DNA from: Pseudomonas rubra
GTDB taxonomy: Bacteria; Pseudomonadota; Gammaproteobacteria; Pseudomonadales; Pseudomonadaceae
Direction of reading: 5' to 3'
Assembly: GCF_028656935.1 (NCBI RefSeq)
Contig: NZ_JAMDGZ010000035.1
Coordinates: 62,001-126,000 of the forward strand
Length of the DNA stretch: 64,000 bases
In this document: positions 56,005-64,000 of the stretch, in pieces
Layout: every line of letters begins with the position of its first letter
Position numbering within the stretch: the stretch's first letter is position 1
The notes under the pieces: model-generated
What the model was told of the DNA's origin: nothing
Database searches by the model: none
What the model saw: only the letters and a program-made list of their open reading frames with translations
Program-made: the position numbers and the translations under genes

Positions 56005-57435
56005 GTGAGCTTCAGCATTTTCTGGCACGACTACGAAACCACCGGCATCAATCCGCGCAACGATCGGCCCCTGCAGGTCGCCGGTGTGCGTACTGACCTG
56101 GATCTCAACGAGATCGAGGCGCCGATCAACTTCTATTGCCAGCCCAGCGACGATATCCTGCCGCACCCCAAGGCATGCCTGGTCACCGGCATCACGCCGG
56201 CGCAGTTGGCCAGCCGGGGGCTGAGCGAAGCCGAGTTCATGACCCGCGTGCATGCTGAGCTGGCGCGTCCGGGCACGTGTGGCGCGGGCTATAACAGTTT
56301 GCGTTTCGACGATGAAGTCACCCGCTACAGTCTGTATCGCAACTTCTTCGACCCCTATGCCCGCGAGTGGCAGGGCGGCAACAGTCGATGGGACTTGATC
56401 GATATCGTTCGCAGCGCTTATGCGCTGCGCCCTGAAGGTATTGTCTGGCCGCAACAGGAGGGCAGGACCAGCCTGCGCCTGGAGTTGCTGAGCGCTGCAA
56501 ATGGCATCGACCATGGCCAGGCCCACGAAGCCTTGTCGGATGTGCGGGCAACTATTGCGCTTGCACGATTGATCCGACAGAAACAGCCGAAGCTTTATGA
56601 CTGGTTGTTTCAACTGCGCAGCAAGCAGAAAGTCCTCGACCAGATTCGATTATTACAACCGATGGTGCATATTTCCGGGCGTTTTTCAGCAGCGCGCAAT
56701 TACTTGGGTGTGGTATTGCCTTTGGCCTGGCACCCGCGTAATCGCAACGCCTTGATTGTCTGTGATTTGCATCTCGATACTCGGCCGTTGATCGACGAGG
56801 ATGCTGATTCACTGCGTCAGCGTTTATACACCCGCCGTGAGGAAATGCCTGACGGACAATTGCCGGTGCCGCTGAAATTAATTCATATCAATCGCTGCCC
56901 GGTGGTCGCACCGCTGGGAGTATTGCGGCCCGAAGATCAACAGCGGTTGGAGCTGGATATGGCTGTCTATCAACAGCGAGCGGCCAGCCTGATTACTGCG
57001 GCAGGGCAATGGCAAGACAAACTGCCGGTCATTTATAGTGCCGAGGAATTTGCCCCCTGCGAAGATCCGGAACAGCAGTTGTATGACGGTTTTCTTGGCG
57101 ATCGTGATCGTCGCTTGTGCGAACAAGTGCGCACTGTCGATCCACGGCAGTTGGGCCAGGGCCAGTGGATGTTCGATGATGAACGGCTGGCGGAACTGTT
57201 GTTTCGTTACCGTGCGCGTAATTTTACCGAGACCTTGACTGTCGAGGAGCACCAGCGCTGGCAACGCTTCTGCCGGCAACGCCTGAGCGACCCGTTGATG
57301 GGCGCGCCCAATACCATCGGCGACTTCGAGCGGGCCCTTGAGGGCTGCTGGGCAGAGGCAGATGCCGGTCAACAGGCGGTGCTCGGCCAGTGGCGGGAAC
57401 ATGTGCAGAGCTTGAAGTTACGATTGGCAATGTAA
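56005..57435 (+). CDS. sbcB: Exodeoxyribonuclease I (SbcB)
   Basis: A 476-residue single-strand 3'-5' DNase. The DEDD-type active site begins FWHDYETTGINPRNDRPLQV (Asp/Glu pair), with GYNSLRFDDEVTRYSLYRNF (second Asp) and NGIDHGQAHEALSDVRATIALARLI (His/Asp of DEDDh). The C-terminal ExoI domain ends LEGCWAEADAGQQAVLGQWREHV. GTG start after GACGACCCC, weak Shine-Dalgarno. Mid-gene codons are somewhat more AT-rich than neighbours. Confidence 0.95.
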   Translation: MSFSIFWHDYETTGINPRNDRPLQVAGVRTDLDLNEIEAPINFYCQPSDDILPHPKACLVTGITPAQLASRGLSEAEFMTRVHAELARPGTCGAGYNSLRFDDEVTRYSLYRNFFDPYAREWQGGNSRWDLIDIVRSAYALRPEGIVWPQQEGRTSLRLELLSAANGIDHGQAHEALSDVRATIALARLIRQKQPKLYDWLFQLRSKQKVLDQIRLLQPMVHISGRFSAARNYLGVVLPLAWHPRNRNALIVCDLHLDTRPLIDEDADSLRQRLYTRREEMPDGQLPVPLKLIHINRCPVVAPLGVLRPEDQQRLELDMAVYQQRAASLITAAGQWQDKLPVIYSAEEFAPCEDPEQQLYDGFLGDRDRRLCEQVRTVDPRQLGQGQWMFDDERLAELLFRYRARNFTETLTVEEHQRWQRFCRQRLSDPLMGAPNTIGDFERALEGCWAEADAGQQAVLGQWREHVQSLKLRLAM

Positions 57436-57450
57436 GCAATCGTTGAAAAT

Positions 57451-57482
57451 AAAAAACGCCAGCTAAGCTGGCGTTTGTTTTA
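57451..57482. terminator. Bidirectional terminator between sbcB and mvaT
   Basis: AAACGCCAGCT / AGCTGGCGTTT stem with a 1-2 base centre and flanking A and T runs, in the convergent gap. Confidence 0.85.
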
Positions 57483-57512
57483 GCGAGTAACACAAGGTTA
57501 CCAGCGGGCTTA

Positions 57513-57890
57513 TTAACCCAGCAGGGTTGCCCAGCCTTCAACCACATCGCCACCCCATTTGGCTTTCCATTCTTTCAGGGTTTTGTGGTTGCCGCCCTTG
57601 GTTTCGATCACTTCACCGTTGTGCGGGTTTTTGTATTGCTTGACCTTGCGCGCACGCTTGGTGCCGGTGGCTTTTACCGCGCCGCGAGGTGCTTTGCTCA
57701 GTTTGGCTTCTGGATCCAGCAGCGCAATGATGTCACGCAGGGACTTCGAATATTCGCCCATCAGTGCACGCAGTTTGCCTTCGAACTCGAGCTCGGTTTT
57801 CAGCTTGTCGTCTTGCGACAGGTTCTGCAAACGGGCCTGCAGTTCTTTGATGGCTTCTTCGGTAGCGCGATATTCGTTGATCAGGGACAT
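57513..57890 (-). CDS. mvaT: H-NS-like xenogeneic silencer MvaT/TurA
   Basis: A 125-residue nucleoid protein. The N-terminal coiled coil NEYRATEEAIKELQARLQNL mediates dimers and filaments. The C-terminal AT-hook-like DNA binding region is KQYKNPHNGEVIETKGGNHKTLKEWKAKWG, where GGNHKTLKEWK is the MvaT-family signature. It silences AT-rich horizontally acquired DNA; in P. putida the copy beside purU is called TurA. A strong candidate to repress AT-rich regions such as the gap before purU and the repeat gene at 48 kb. Confidence 0.95.
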   Translation of the reverse strand: MSLINEYRATEEAIKELQARLQNLSQDDKLKTELEFEGKLRALMGEYSKSLRDIIALLDPEAKLSKAPRGAVKATGTKRARKVKQYKNPHNGEVIETKGGNHKTLKEWKAKWGGDVVEGWATLLG

Positions 57891-58206
57891 GAGGCGTTCC
57901 TTGGAAATGAAGGGTGTTTACAGGGACAGTGTGGCAATAGTAATCAGACGCTCCTGCCAAGTAAACAATATTGCGGGCAATTAGCCCAAATCAATTGTTA
58001 AACACCCCGTGTGATCAGGTTAAGAAAATTTTACAAACTAACTCCGTTGCCAATAATTAACTTAAACCTGGTGCCAGCATGGTCTTCCGGCCGGGCCCAT
58101 GTCTGCGCTGGCGCAGCAGGTGACAGGCCGCGAGCAATCAGTACTGCAGTTTTGCCAGGCACTCGCTAGAATGAGCCCCTTTGCAAAGGTTTATGGAGAC
58201 CCCCTC
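57891..58206. other. AT-rich divergent gap, mvaT-purU
   Basis: 316 bases between mvaT and purU, the most AT-rich stretch I see in the window (around 57950-58060, with runs such as AAGAAAATTTTACAAACTA). It must hold both promoters; MvaT could autoregulate here. No small gene is supported. Confidence 0.55.
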
Positions 58207-59058
58207 ATGCGCACCTACCGACTGGTGATCGCTTGCCCCGACCGCGTTGGCATCGTCGCCAAAGTCAGTAACTTCCTGGCGTCCTATAATGGCTGGATCA
58301 ACGAAGCGAGCCATCACTCCGATGAGCAGAGCGGTTGGTTCTTCATGCGCCACGAAATCCGCGCCGAGACGCTGCCGTTTGGTATTGAAGCGTTCCGTGA
58401 GGCGTTTGCGCCAATCGCCGAAGAGTTCTCGATGGTCTGGCGTATTACCGACACCGACCAGAAGAAGCGCGTGGTGCTGATGGCCAGCCGCGAATCCCAC
58501 TGCCTGGCTGACCTGCTGCACCGCTGGCACGCCAAAGAGCTCGATTGCGACATCCCTTGCGTAATCTCCAACCACAACGACTTGCGCAGCATGGTCGAGT
58601 GGCATGGCATTCCGTTCTTCCACGTGCCGGTCGACCCGCAGAACAAGCAGCCGGCGTTTGCCGAGGTGTCACGCCTGGTCAAGGAACACGGTGCCGATGT
58701 GGTGGTGCTGGCCCGCTACATGCAAATCCTGCCGCCTCAGCTGTGCCAGGAATACGCCCAGCAGGTGATCAACATCCATCACAGCTTCCTGCCCTCGTTT
58801 GTCGGTGCCAAGCCTTACCACCAGGCCTCGCTGCGCGGGGTCAAGCTGATTGGGGCTACCTGCCACTACGTTACCGAAGAACTCGACGCGGGCCCGATCA
58901 TCGAGCAGGACGTGGTGCGTGTCAGCCATAGCGACAGCATCGATGACATGGTGCGCTTCGGTCGTGATGTCGAGAAGATGGTGTTGGCCCGCGGCTTGCG
59001 CTACCACCTGGAAGACCGCGTGCTGGTGCATGGCAACAAGACCGTGGTGTTCAACTAA
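58207..59058 (+). CDS. purU: Formyltetrahydrofolate deformylase
   Basis: A 283-residue enzyme that hydrolyses 10-formyl-THF to formate and THF, balancing one-carbon units and supplying formate for PurT. The N-terminal ACT domain (about 4-80) starts YRLVIACPDRVGIVAKVSNFLA. The formyltransferase domain has ISNHNDL, INIHHSFLPSFVGAKPYHQA and ELDAGPIIEQD, holding the catalytic Asn/His/Asp. ATG at 58207 (MRTYRL); longer in-frame starts lie in the promoter region. Confidence 0.95.
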   Translation: MRTYRLVIACPDRVGIVAKVSNFLASYNGWINEASHHSDEQSGWFFMRHEIRAETLPFGIEAFREAFAPIAEEFSMVWRITDTDQKKRVVLMASRESHCLADLLHRWHAKELDCDIPCVISNHNDLRSMVEWHGIPFFHVPVDPQNKQPAFAEVSRLVKEHGADVVVLARYMQILPPQLCQEYAQQVINIHHSFLPSFVGAKPYHQASLRGVKLIGATCHYVTEELDAGPIIEQDVVRVSHSDSIDDMVRFGRDVEKMVLARGLRYHLEDRVLVHGNKTVVFN

Positions 59059-59081
59059 GGCGTTGCGCAGGAGGTTGCAGC

Positions 59082-59255
59082 ATGGCCGATCCCCTCGACA
59101 AGGCAACCTCCAAGGCTCCACCGACCCTCGGCGAGGGTTGCTTGAGCCGTTACGACCCGGATGCCTTGGGTGGCGACGACGGCACCGACTTCCCTGGTGC
59201 CGCCGAGCTCTGGGCGCTGCTCAGGTCGACTAGCGGCGAGCCCACGCCTGACTGA
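59082..59255 (+). CDS. Small conserved-looking cytosolic protein
   Basis: A 57-residue protein beginning MADPLDKATSKAPPTLG and ending LRSTSGEPTPD, too short for most ORF searches. AGGAGG at 59069-59074, the ideal ribosome site, lies 7 bases before the ATG, and codon use matches the neighbours, which argues it is real. It follows purU by 23 bases and may be co-transcribed. Composition is acidic, with a single Cys in LGEGCLSRYDPDALGGDDG. I recognise no family; function unknown. Confidence 0.72.
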   Translation: MADPLDKATSKAPPTLGEGCLSRYDPDALGGDDGTDFPGAAELWALLRSTSGEPTPD

Positions 59256-59307
59256 GGCGCAGCGCTCTCTATGAAGGATAGTTTGTGCGCTTGGGAGGCG
59301 GGAGTTT

Positions 59308-59378
59308 CAAGCTGCAAGAAAGAGCGGATCCGTACGCGGCCTGCTTTTTCTTGCAGCTTGAGGCTTGCAGCTGCTTTT
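59308..59378. repeat. Inverted-repeat element next to the MCP gene
   Basis: CAAGCTGCAAGAAA (59308-59321) has its perfect complement TTTCTTGCAGCTTG at 59347-59360, followed by related AGGCTTGCAGCTGC and a T-run. The CTTGCAGCTTG motif recurs within the arm. It may be a mobile Pseudomonas repeat and, with its T-run, a terminator on the plus strand. Confidence 0.7.
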
Positions 59379-61258
59379 TAGATGCGGAAGCTGCCCACCA
59401 GTTGTTTCAGGCGGCTGGCCTGTTGCTCCAGGTCCGCGCAGGCGCGCAGGGTCGACTGCAGGTTCTCCACGCCTTCCTGATTGAGCATGTTGATTTCGTT
59501 GATGTCCATGTTGATCGAATCGACCACGGCAGTCTGTTCCTCGGTAGCAGTGGCCACCGACTGGTTCATGCCGTCGATCTCGCCAATACGCAGGGTCACG
59601 CTGCCCAGGCGCTCACCCGCCTGGTTGGCGATCTCGACGCTGTCCTGGCTATGGCGCTGGCTCTGGCCCATGGTGTCGACCGACTCACGGGCGCCGACCT
59701 GCAGCTCTTCGATCATTTTCTGCACCTGCTGCGCCGACTCCTGGGTGCGATGTGCAAGGTTGCGCACCTCGTCGGCCACCACGGCAAACCCACGACCCGC
59801 TTCACCGGCCCGTGCTGCCTCGATGGCGGCGTTGAGGGCGAGCAGGTTGGTTTGCTGAGAGATACTGGTGATCACCTCAAGGATCTGCCCGATGTTCACC
59901 GTCTTGCTGTTGAGGGTTTCGATATGCGAACTGGAGGTGCAGATCAGGTCCGACAGACGGTTCATCGCTTGGATGCTGCGGTCAACCACCTGCTGGCCTT
60001 CTTCGGCCAGGTGCCGGGCCGAGCTTGCCTGTTGCGAGGCTTGGGCGGCGTTGTGAGCGATTTCCTGGGCCGCAGCTCCCAACTGGTTGATCGCCGCGGC
60101 AACGCTGTTGGTGCGGTTGGACTGCTCGTCGGAGTTGACCATCGACGAGTTGGAGGCGCTGACCACCCGCAGGGCGACTTCATTGACTTGCTCGGTGGCT
60201 GAAGACACTTCGCGGATCGAGCCATGAATACGCTCGACGAAACGGTTGAAGGCAGTGCCGAGGATGCCAAATTCGTCATGATTGTGAATGGCCAGGCGCT
60301 TGGTCAGGTCGCCTTCACCTTCAGCGATGTCGGCCATGGCCCGGCTCATGGTGTGCAGGGGTTGCATCAGCACGCGGATCAACAAGCCGAGCAGGGCAAT
60401 GATGATGACCACGGCTACCAGGGTGGCAATCACTGCGGACGTACGGAACTTGCTCAGCATCGAGTAGGCCTCGTCCTTGTCTACCGACAGGCCGATGTAC
60501 CAGTTGGCCGAGGGCAGGCCTTTGACCGGGGCGAAGCTGAGGATGCGGGTCTTGCCATCAAGCTCGACTTCGCTCGGTTCCTTGCTGATGCGCGGAGTGT
60601 TTTGCGGGAACAGGTCCGACAGCGATTTCATCACCAGGTTCTTGTCCGGGTGCACGAGAATCTTGCCTTGATCGTTGACCAGGAAGGCATAACCCATGCC
60701 GCCGAAATTCAGTGAGTTGATGATCTCGGTGAGGCCGTCCAGCGCCAGGTCGCCGCCTACCACGCCGACGTTGCGCGCAGCAGTCGCCACCACTGAGATG
60801 ACCATCTTGCCAGTGCTGACATCGATATAGGGTTCGGTGAGGATCGGCCCGTTGGCGGCCAGACCATCCTTGTACCAGGGGCGTGCACGCGGGTCATAAC
60901 CGTCCGGCATCTTGGTCTGCGGACGAATGGTGAAACCGCCGTTGACGTCACCCAGGTAAATCGTCAGAAAACTTGAGACCAAGGCTTGTTGGCCAAGCAG
61001 CGTGCCAACTTTGTCGGCTTCGGGAAACGCGGCAATGTTTTGTGCAACGTTTTGCACCAGCAGAATACGACCGTCAAACAGGTTCTTGATATTGGTCGAA
61101 GTGGTCTCGCCCATTTCTTCAAGATAGTTTTCCAGATCCTCGCGAATGGCATTACGCTGCAAGAAATCGTTGTACAAGGTAAACAGGGTGAAGGCGATCA
61201 TGACGATCAGCGAGGCGGCCAATAGAATCTTGTGGCTGAATCGGAGGCTTTTGTTCAT
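59378..61258 (-). CDS. Amino-acid chemoreceptor, PctA-like methyl-accepting chemotaxis protein
   Basis: A 626-residue receptor with dCache sensor (about 35-275), helix at about 277-300, HAMP and signalling domain. The amino-acid-binding residues described for PctA lie at the same numbers here: Tyr121, Arg126, Trp128, Tyr129, Tyr144, Asp146; the following Asp is in GGDL. The tip hairpin [23 protein letters not shown] is canonical, and it lacks a C-terminal pentapeptide. It should sense several L-amino acids. ATG at 61258 ([10 protein letters not shown]) is favoured over a longer frame. Confidence 0.93.
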   Translation of the reverse strand: MNKSLRFSHKILLAASLIVMIAFTLFTLYNDFLQRNAIREDLENYLEEMGETTSTNIKNLFDGRILLVQNVAQNIAAFPEADKVGTLLGQQALVSSFLTIYLGDVNGGFTIRPQTKMPDGYDPRARPWYKDGLAANGPILTEPYIDVSTGKMVISVVATAARNVGVVGGDLALDGLTEIINSLNFGGMGYAFLVNDQGKILVHPDKNLVMKSLSDLFPQNTPRISKEPSEVELDGKTRILSFAPVKGLPSANWYIGLSVDKDEAYSMLSKFRTSAVIATLVAVVIIIALLGLLIRVLMQPLHTMSRAMADIAEGEGDLTKRLAIHNHDEFGILGTAFNRFVERIHGSIREVSSATEQVNEVALRVVSASNSSMVNSDEQSNRTNSVAAAINQLGAAAQEIAHNAAQASQQASSARHLAEEGQQVVDRSIQAMNRLSDLICTSSSHIETLNSKTVNIGQILEVITSISQQTNLLALNAAIEAARAGEAGRGFAVVADEVRNLAHRTQESAQQVQKMIEELQVGARESVDTMGQSQRHSQDSVEIANQAGERLGSVTLRIGEIDGMNQSVATATEEQTAVVDSINMDINEINMLNQEGVENLQSTLRACADLEQQASRLKQLVGSFRI

Positions 61259-61427
61259 AACGTGTCTATCCGCTAAGGTCTTGTTGTCCGGGTCGTTCGC
61301 ACAAAGAACAGCGTGAAAGCAGTGCAGGTCCCAAGTCCTTGTCGGGCAATTCCTGTCTTTCTGGTGGTCTATCACTATTTAATATCGGCCGTTTCAAGCC
61401 AAAGCTTTAAACAGAGGGTGAAAAAAC

Positions 61428-62906
61428 ATGCCTGACTCTTCGCAATTCGTTCTCGGTGCCGACCTCGCCGGTCAGCCGGTGGCCCAGGCCATGCGCTTGG
61501 CTAACCGTCACGGGCTGGTGGCCGGGGCGACAGGTACCGGCAAGACCGTGACCCTGCAGCACATGGCTGAAGCCTTCAGCGATGCTGGGGTTGCGGTGTT
61601 TGCCGCCGACGTCAAAGGTGACCTGTGTGGCTTGGGCGCAGTGGGCAATCCCCAGGGCAAGGTGGCCGAGCGTATTGCCGGGATGCCTTGGCTTAACCAC
61701 CGACCACAGGCTTATCCGGTCAGCCTGTGGGATATTCACGGTCAGTCCGGTCATCCTTTGCGCACGACCCTCAGTGAAATGGGCCCGCTGCTGCTGGGTA
61801 ACCTGTTGGAGCTGACCGACAGCCAGCAGGCGGCGCTCTACGCGGCGTTCAAGGTTGCCGACCGCGAAGGCTTGTTGTTGCTTGATATAAAAGACCTCAA
61901 GGCGCTGCTGGCGCACCTCAAGGACAACCCGCAGCTGCTCGGTGAAGACAGCGCGTTGATGACCACAGGTTCCAGCCAGGCGCTGTTGCGGCGCCTGGCG
62001 ACCCTGGAGCAGCAGGGCGCTGAGGCCCTGTTTGGCGAGCCAGCCTTGCAACTGGAAGACATCCTGCAACCGGACGCCGATGGTCGCGGGCGTATTCACC
62101 TGCTCGACGCCAGCCGCTTGGTGCATGAGGCGCCGAAGGTCTACGCGACTTTCCTGTTGTGGCTGCTGGCCGAGCTGTTCGAGCAACTGCCTGAGCGCGG
62201 TGATGCCGACAAACCGTTGCTGGCGCTGTTCTTCGATGAGGCGCACCTGCTGTTCAATGGCACGCCCAAGGCCCTGCAGGATCGCCTGGAGCAAGTGGTG
62301 CGGCTGATTCGCTCCAAAGGGGTGGGGGTGTACTTCGTTACCCAGTCGCCGGGCGATCTGCCGGACGATGTCCTGGCGCAACTGGGCTTGCGCGTCCAGC
62401 ACGGCCTGCGGGCCTTTACTGCCAAGGAGCAGAAATCACTCAAGGCCGTGGCCGATGGCTTCCGCCCCAACCCGCAGTTCGACACTCTTAGCGTGCTGAC
62501 CGAGTTGGGCATTGGTGAGGCGCTGGTCGGCACTCTGCAGGAAAAAGGTACGCCGGGCATGGTCCAGCGTGTGTTGATCGCGCCACCGCAGTCGCGAATC
62601 GGGCCGCTGAGCGCCGCTGAACGGGCAGCGTTGATTGCCGCATCACCTTTGGTCGGGCGTTATGACAAGCCGGTAGATCGTGAATCGGCCTATGAAATGC
62701 TCAGCGCCCGCAAGGGCGATGCGGGGCAAGCGGAACAAGCGCCAGCGGCGACGGAAGAAAGTTTTGCCGACAAGGCCGGCGAGTTCCTGCAAAGCGCGGC
62801 GGGGCAGGCGATCAAGTCGGCGGTACGCCAGGCGGCCAACCAGTTCGGTCGTCAGTTGGTGCGCGGTTTGATGGGGTCGTTGCTCGGAGGCAACAAGCGG
62901 CGTTAG
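61428..62906 (+). CDS. HerA/YjgR-type DNA-translocase ATPase (DUF853)
   Basis: A 492-residue P-loop ATPase. VAGATGTGKTVTLQHMAE is Walker A, LLALFFDEAHLLF Walker B, and IRSKGVGVYFVTQSPGDLPDDV sensor-like. It ends with a Gly/Asn-rich tail RGLMGSLLGGNKRR. The YjgR subfamily lacks a defined function; HerA relatives pump DNA and can act with NurA nucleases, but no nuclease gene is beside it. It is divergent from the chemoreceptor. Treat DNA translocation as inference. Confidence 0.9.
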   Translation: MPDSSQFVLGADLAGQPVAQAMRLANRHGLVAGATGTGKTVTLQHMAEAFSDAGVAVFAADVKGDLCGLGAVGNPQGKVAERIAGMPWLNHRPQAYPVSLWDIHGQSGHPLRTTLSEMGPLLLGNLLELTDSQQAALYAAFKVADREGLLLLDIKDLKALLAHLKDNPQLLGEDSALMTTGSSQALLRRLATLEQQGAEALFGEPALQLEDILQPDADGRGRIHLLDASRLVHEAPKVYATFLLWLLAELFEQLPERGDADKPLLALFFDEAHLLFNGTPKALQDRLEQVVRLIRSKGVGVYFVTQSPGDLPDDVLAQLGLRVQHGLRAFTAKEQKSLKAVADGFRPNPQFDTLSVLTELGIGEALVGTLQEKGTPGMVQRVLIAPPQSRIGPLSAAERAALIAASPLVGRYDKPVDRESAYEMLSARKGDAGQAEQAPAATEESFADKAGEFLQSAAGQAIKSAVRQAANQFGRQLVRGLMGSLLGGNKRR

Positions 62907-62919
62907 TTCGTAGACATGA

Positions 62920-62945
62920 AAAAGGCGCCCGAAGGCGCCTTTTTC
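62920..62945. terminator. Bidirectional terminator, herA-like/pit
   Basis: Perfect stem AAAAGGCGCC / GGCGCCTTTT with a CGAA loop between the two convergent genes. Confidence 0.9.
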
Positions 62946-62958
62946 AATGCGGAACAGT

Positions 62959-64000
62959 TCAGACGATGAACTTGGTCGCCAACCAGAACAAGGCTGCCGA
63001 CAGGCCTACGGTTGCAGGCAGGGTCAGGATCCAGGCCAGCAGGATGGTCTTGACGGTGCCGCCTTGCAGGCCGCTCTTGTTCGCCACCATGGTCCCGGCT
63101 ACCCCCGAAGACAGCACGTGGGTGGTCGAGACCGGCAGGCTGAAGATGTTGGCCATGCCGATGGCACAGGCTGCAGTGATCTGCGCCGACATGCCCTGGG
63201 CATAGGTCATGCCCTGCTTGCCGATCTTCTCGCCGATGGTCAGTACCACACGCTTCCAGCCGACCATGGTGCCCAGGCCCAGGGCCAGGGCGACCGCCAG
63301 GATTACCCAGAACGGGGCATATTCGGTGGTGGCCGTCAGGTCTTTGCGCAGTTTGTCCAGATCAGCCTTTTCACGGCCTTGCAGGCCTGGCAGTTTGCCA
63401 ACCTTCTTCGCGGTGTCGTCCAGGCACAGCAGGTAACGACGTACTTCAACGCGTTTCTCCGGCGTCAGCGAGCGGTACTCGGTTACACCTTTGAGCGAGT
63501 CGAGCAAAGCGTTTATGGTCGGTTCGGTCTGCTGCGGGTTGCAGCTGAACTGCTCAGGCAGGTCGCCATTTTGCGCTTTGCCCAGGGCCAGGAACTCGCC
63601 CAGGGTCGCTTGGTTGCGCTGGTAGAACTGGCTCAGGTGCAGGGTGGCGTCGCGCGTGCGTTCGATCTGGTAGGTGGTGCTGTTCAGGTCGAGGACGAAC
63701 TGGGCCGGGACGATACCGATCAGAACCAACATGATCAGGCCGATACCTTTCTGACCGTCGTTGGAGCCGTGCACGAAGCTTACGGCCATGGCCGAAATCA
63801 CCAGGACCAGGCGGTTCCAGAAGGGCGGGTGCTTCTTGTCGTCGAGCTTGCGACGCTGTTCTGGCGTCTTGTGCATCTTCGACAGCGGGCGCCACCACTT
63901 GAGGCCGATCAACACCAGGGCCGCTACGGCAAAGCCGGCCATGGGCGACAGTACCAGCGACATGCCGATGTCGATTGCTTTCTGCCAGTTGACGCCGTCA
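62959..64000 (-). CDS. pit: Inorganic phosphate transporter Pit (5' end outside window)
   Basis: A Pit-family phosphate:H+ (metal-phosphate) symporter; 347 residues are visible and the frame is open beyond 64000. DGVNWQKAIDIGMSLVLSPMAGF and VSFVHGSNDGQKGIGLI are Pit repeats; the mirrored second repeat IFSLPVSTTHVLSSGVAGTMVA follows. A long soluble loop (about 100-210) separates the halves. About 10 hydrophobic segments remain. Low-affinity, constitutive uptake is typical. Confidence 0.95.
   Translation of the reverse strand, partial: DGVNWQKAIDIGMSLVLSPMAGFAVAALVLIGLKWWRPLSKMHKTPEQRRKLDDKKHPPFWNRLVLVISAMAVSFVHGSNDGQKGIGLIMLVLIGIVPAQFVLDLNSTTYQIERTRDATLHLSQFYQRNQATLGEFLALGKAQNGDLPEQFSCNPQQTEPTINALLDSLKGVTEYRSLTPEKRVEVRRYLLCLDDTAKKVGKLPGLQGREKADLDKLRKDLTATTEYAPFWVILAVALALGLGTMVGWKRVVLTIGEKIGKQGMTYAQGMSAQITAACAIGMANIFSLPVSTTHVLSSGVAGTMVANKSGLQGGTVKTILLAWILTLPATVGLSAALFWLATKFIV

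Overview
This window comes from a Pseudomonas chromosome, most likely the P. putida/P. fluorescens side of the genus. Coding DNA is GC-rich with strong third-position GC. Many intergenic gaps carry the short palindromic REP element typical of P. putida (core GCGGGCTTGCCCCGCGAT). The gene order from secA to pit matches, in outline, the secA-groEL-colRS-bifA-sodB-olsBA-sadC-mvaT-pit stretch I remember from P. aeruginosa. It reads as core chromosome: I see no rRNA, tRNA, insertion sequence, prophage or CRISPR array. One gene (47987-49387) looks accessory.

Layout. 1-9121: the 3' part of secA, then argJ, a GST, a Nudix/ThiE-like fusion, a corrinoid adenosyltransferase, an orphan sensor kinase and panE. 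9235-14890: yajQ, a small MscS channel, ampG, an alkyltransferase-like protein, a DUF481 protein and a HugZ-type protein with Fur-like sites upstream. 14955-17706: an FxsA protein and groESL behind a heat-shock-type promoter. 17770-22412: a PAP2 phosphatase divergent from colRS, followed by warA, warB and a 75-residue secreted protein, an envelope-stress and LPS-modification locus with two ColR-box-like sequences. 22402-26590: a MexVW-like RND pump without its own outer-membrane channel. 26716-31843: a four-gene cluster (DUF1513, imelysin, di-heme cytochrome-like, imelysin/IcmP) that looks like periplasmic iron handling, with a Fur-box candidate upstream. 31992-37848: bifA (c-di-GMP hydrolysis), sodB, argO/argP (divergent arginine exporter and regulator) and an NAD-dependent epimerase. 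37936-41400: a coiled-coil membrane protein and the pyeR-pyeM-xenB operon with a palindromic operator region. 41564-43673: an ACP phosphodiesterase facing olsBA (ornithine lipids). 43807-47913: an acyl-CoA-dehydrogenase-like protein, a serine hydrolase, a small secreted Cys protein, a YceI protein and a cardiolipin-synthase-like PLD. 47987-49387: a delta-60-type repeat protein. 49448-59255: class I fumarase, sadC (c-di-GMP synthesis) overlapping a ferredoxin-reductase gene, pykA, a lipoprotein, a PilZ protein, sbcB, mvaT/turA, purU and a 57-residue protein. 59378-64000: a PctA-like amino-acid chemoreceptor, a HerA/YjgR-type ATPase and the 3' part of a Pit phosphate transporter.

Functional themes. 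Envelope maintenance recurs (ColRS, WarAB, PAP2, OlsBA, ClsB-like, AmpG, RND pump). Cyclic-di-GMP control is represented by a phosphodiesterase (BifA), a cyclase (SadC) and a PilZ protein. Iron links HugZ, the imelysin cluster and FeSOD. No unambiguously new defence or mobile system is visible. The best leads are the imelysin/di-heme cluster with one degenerate imelysin, the ColR-box-flanked colRS-warAB-small-protein locus, the repeat protein at 48-49 kb, the degenerate ThiE domain fused to MutT, and several small secreted or cytosolic proteins.
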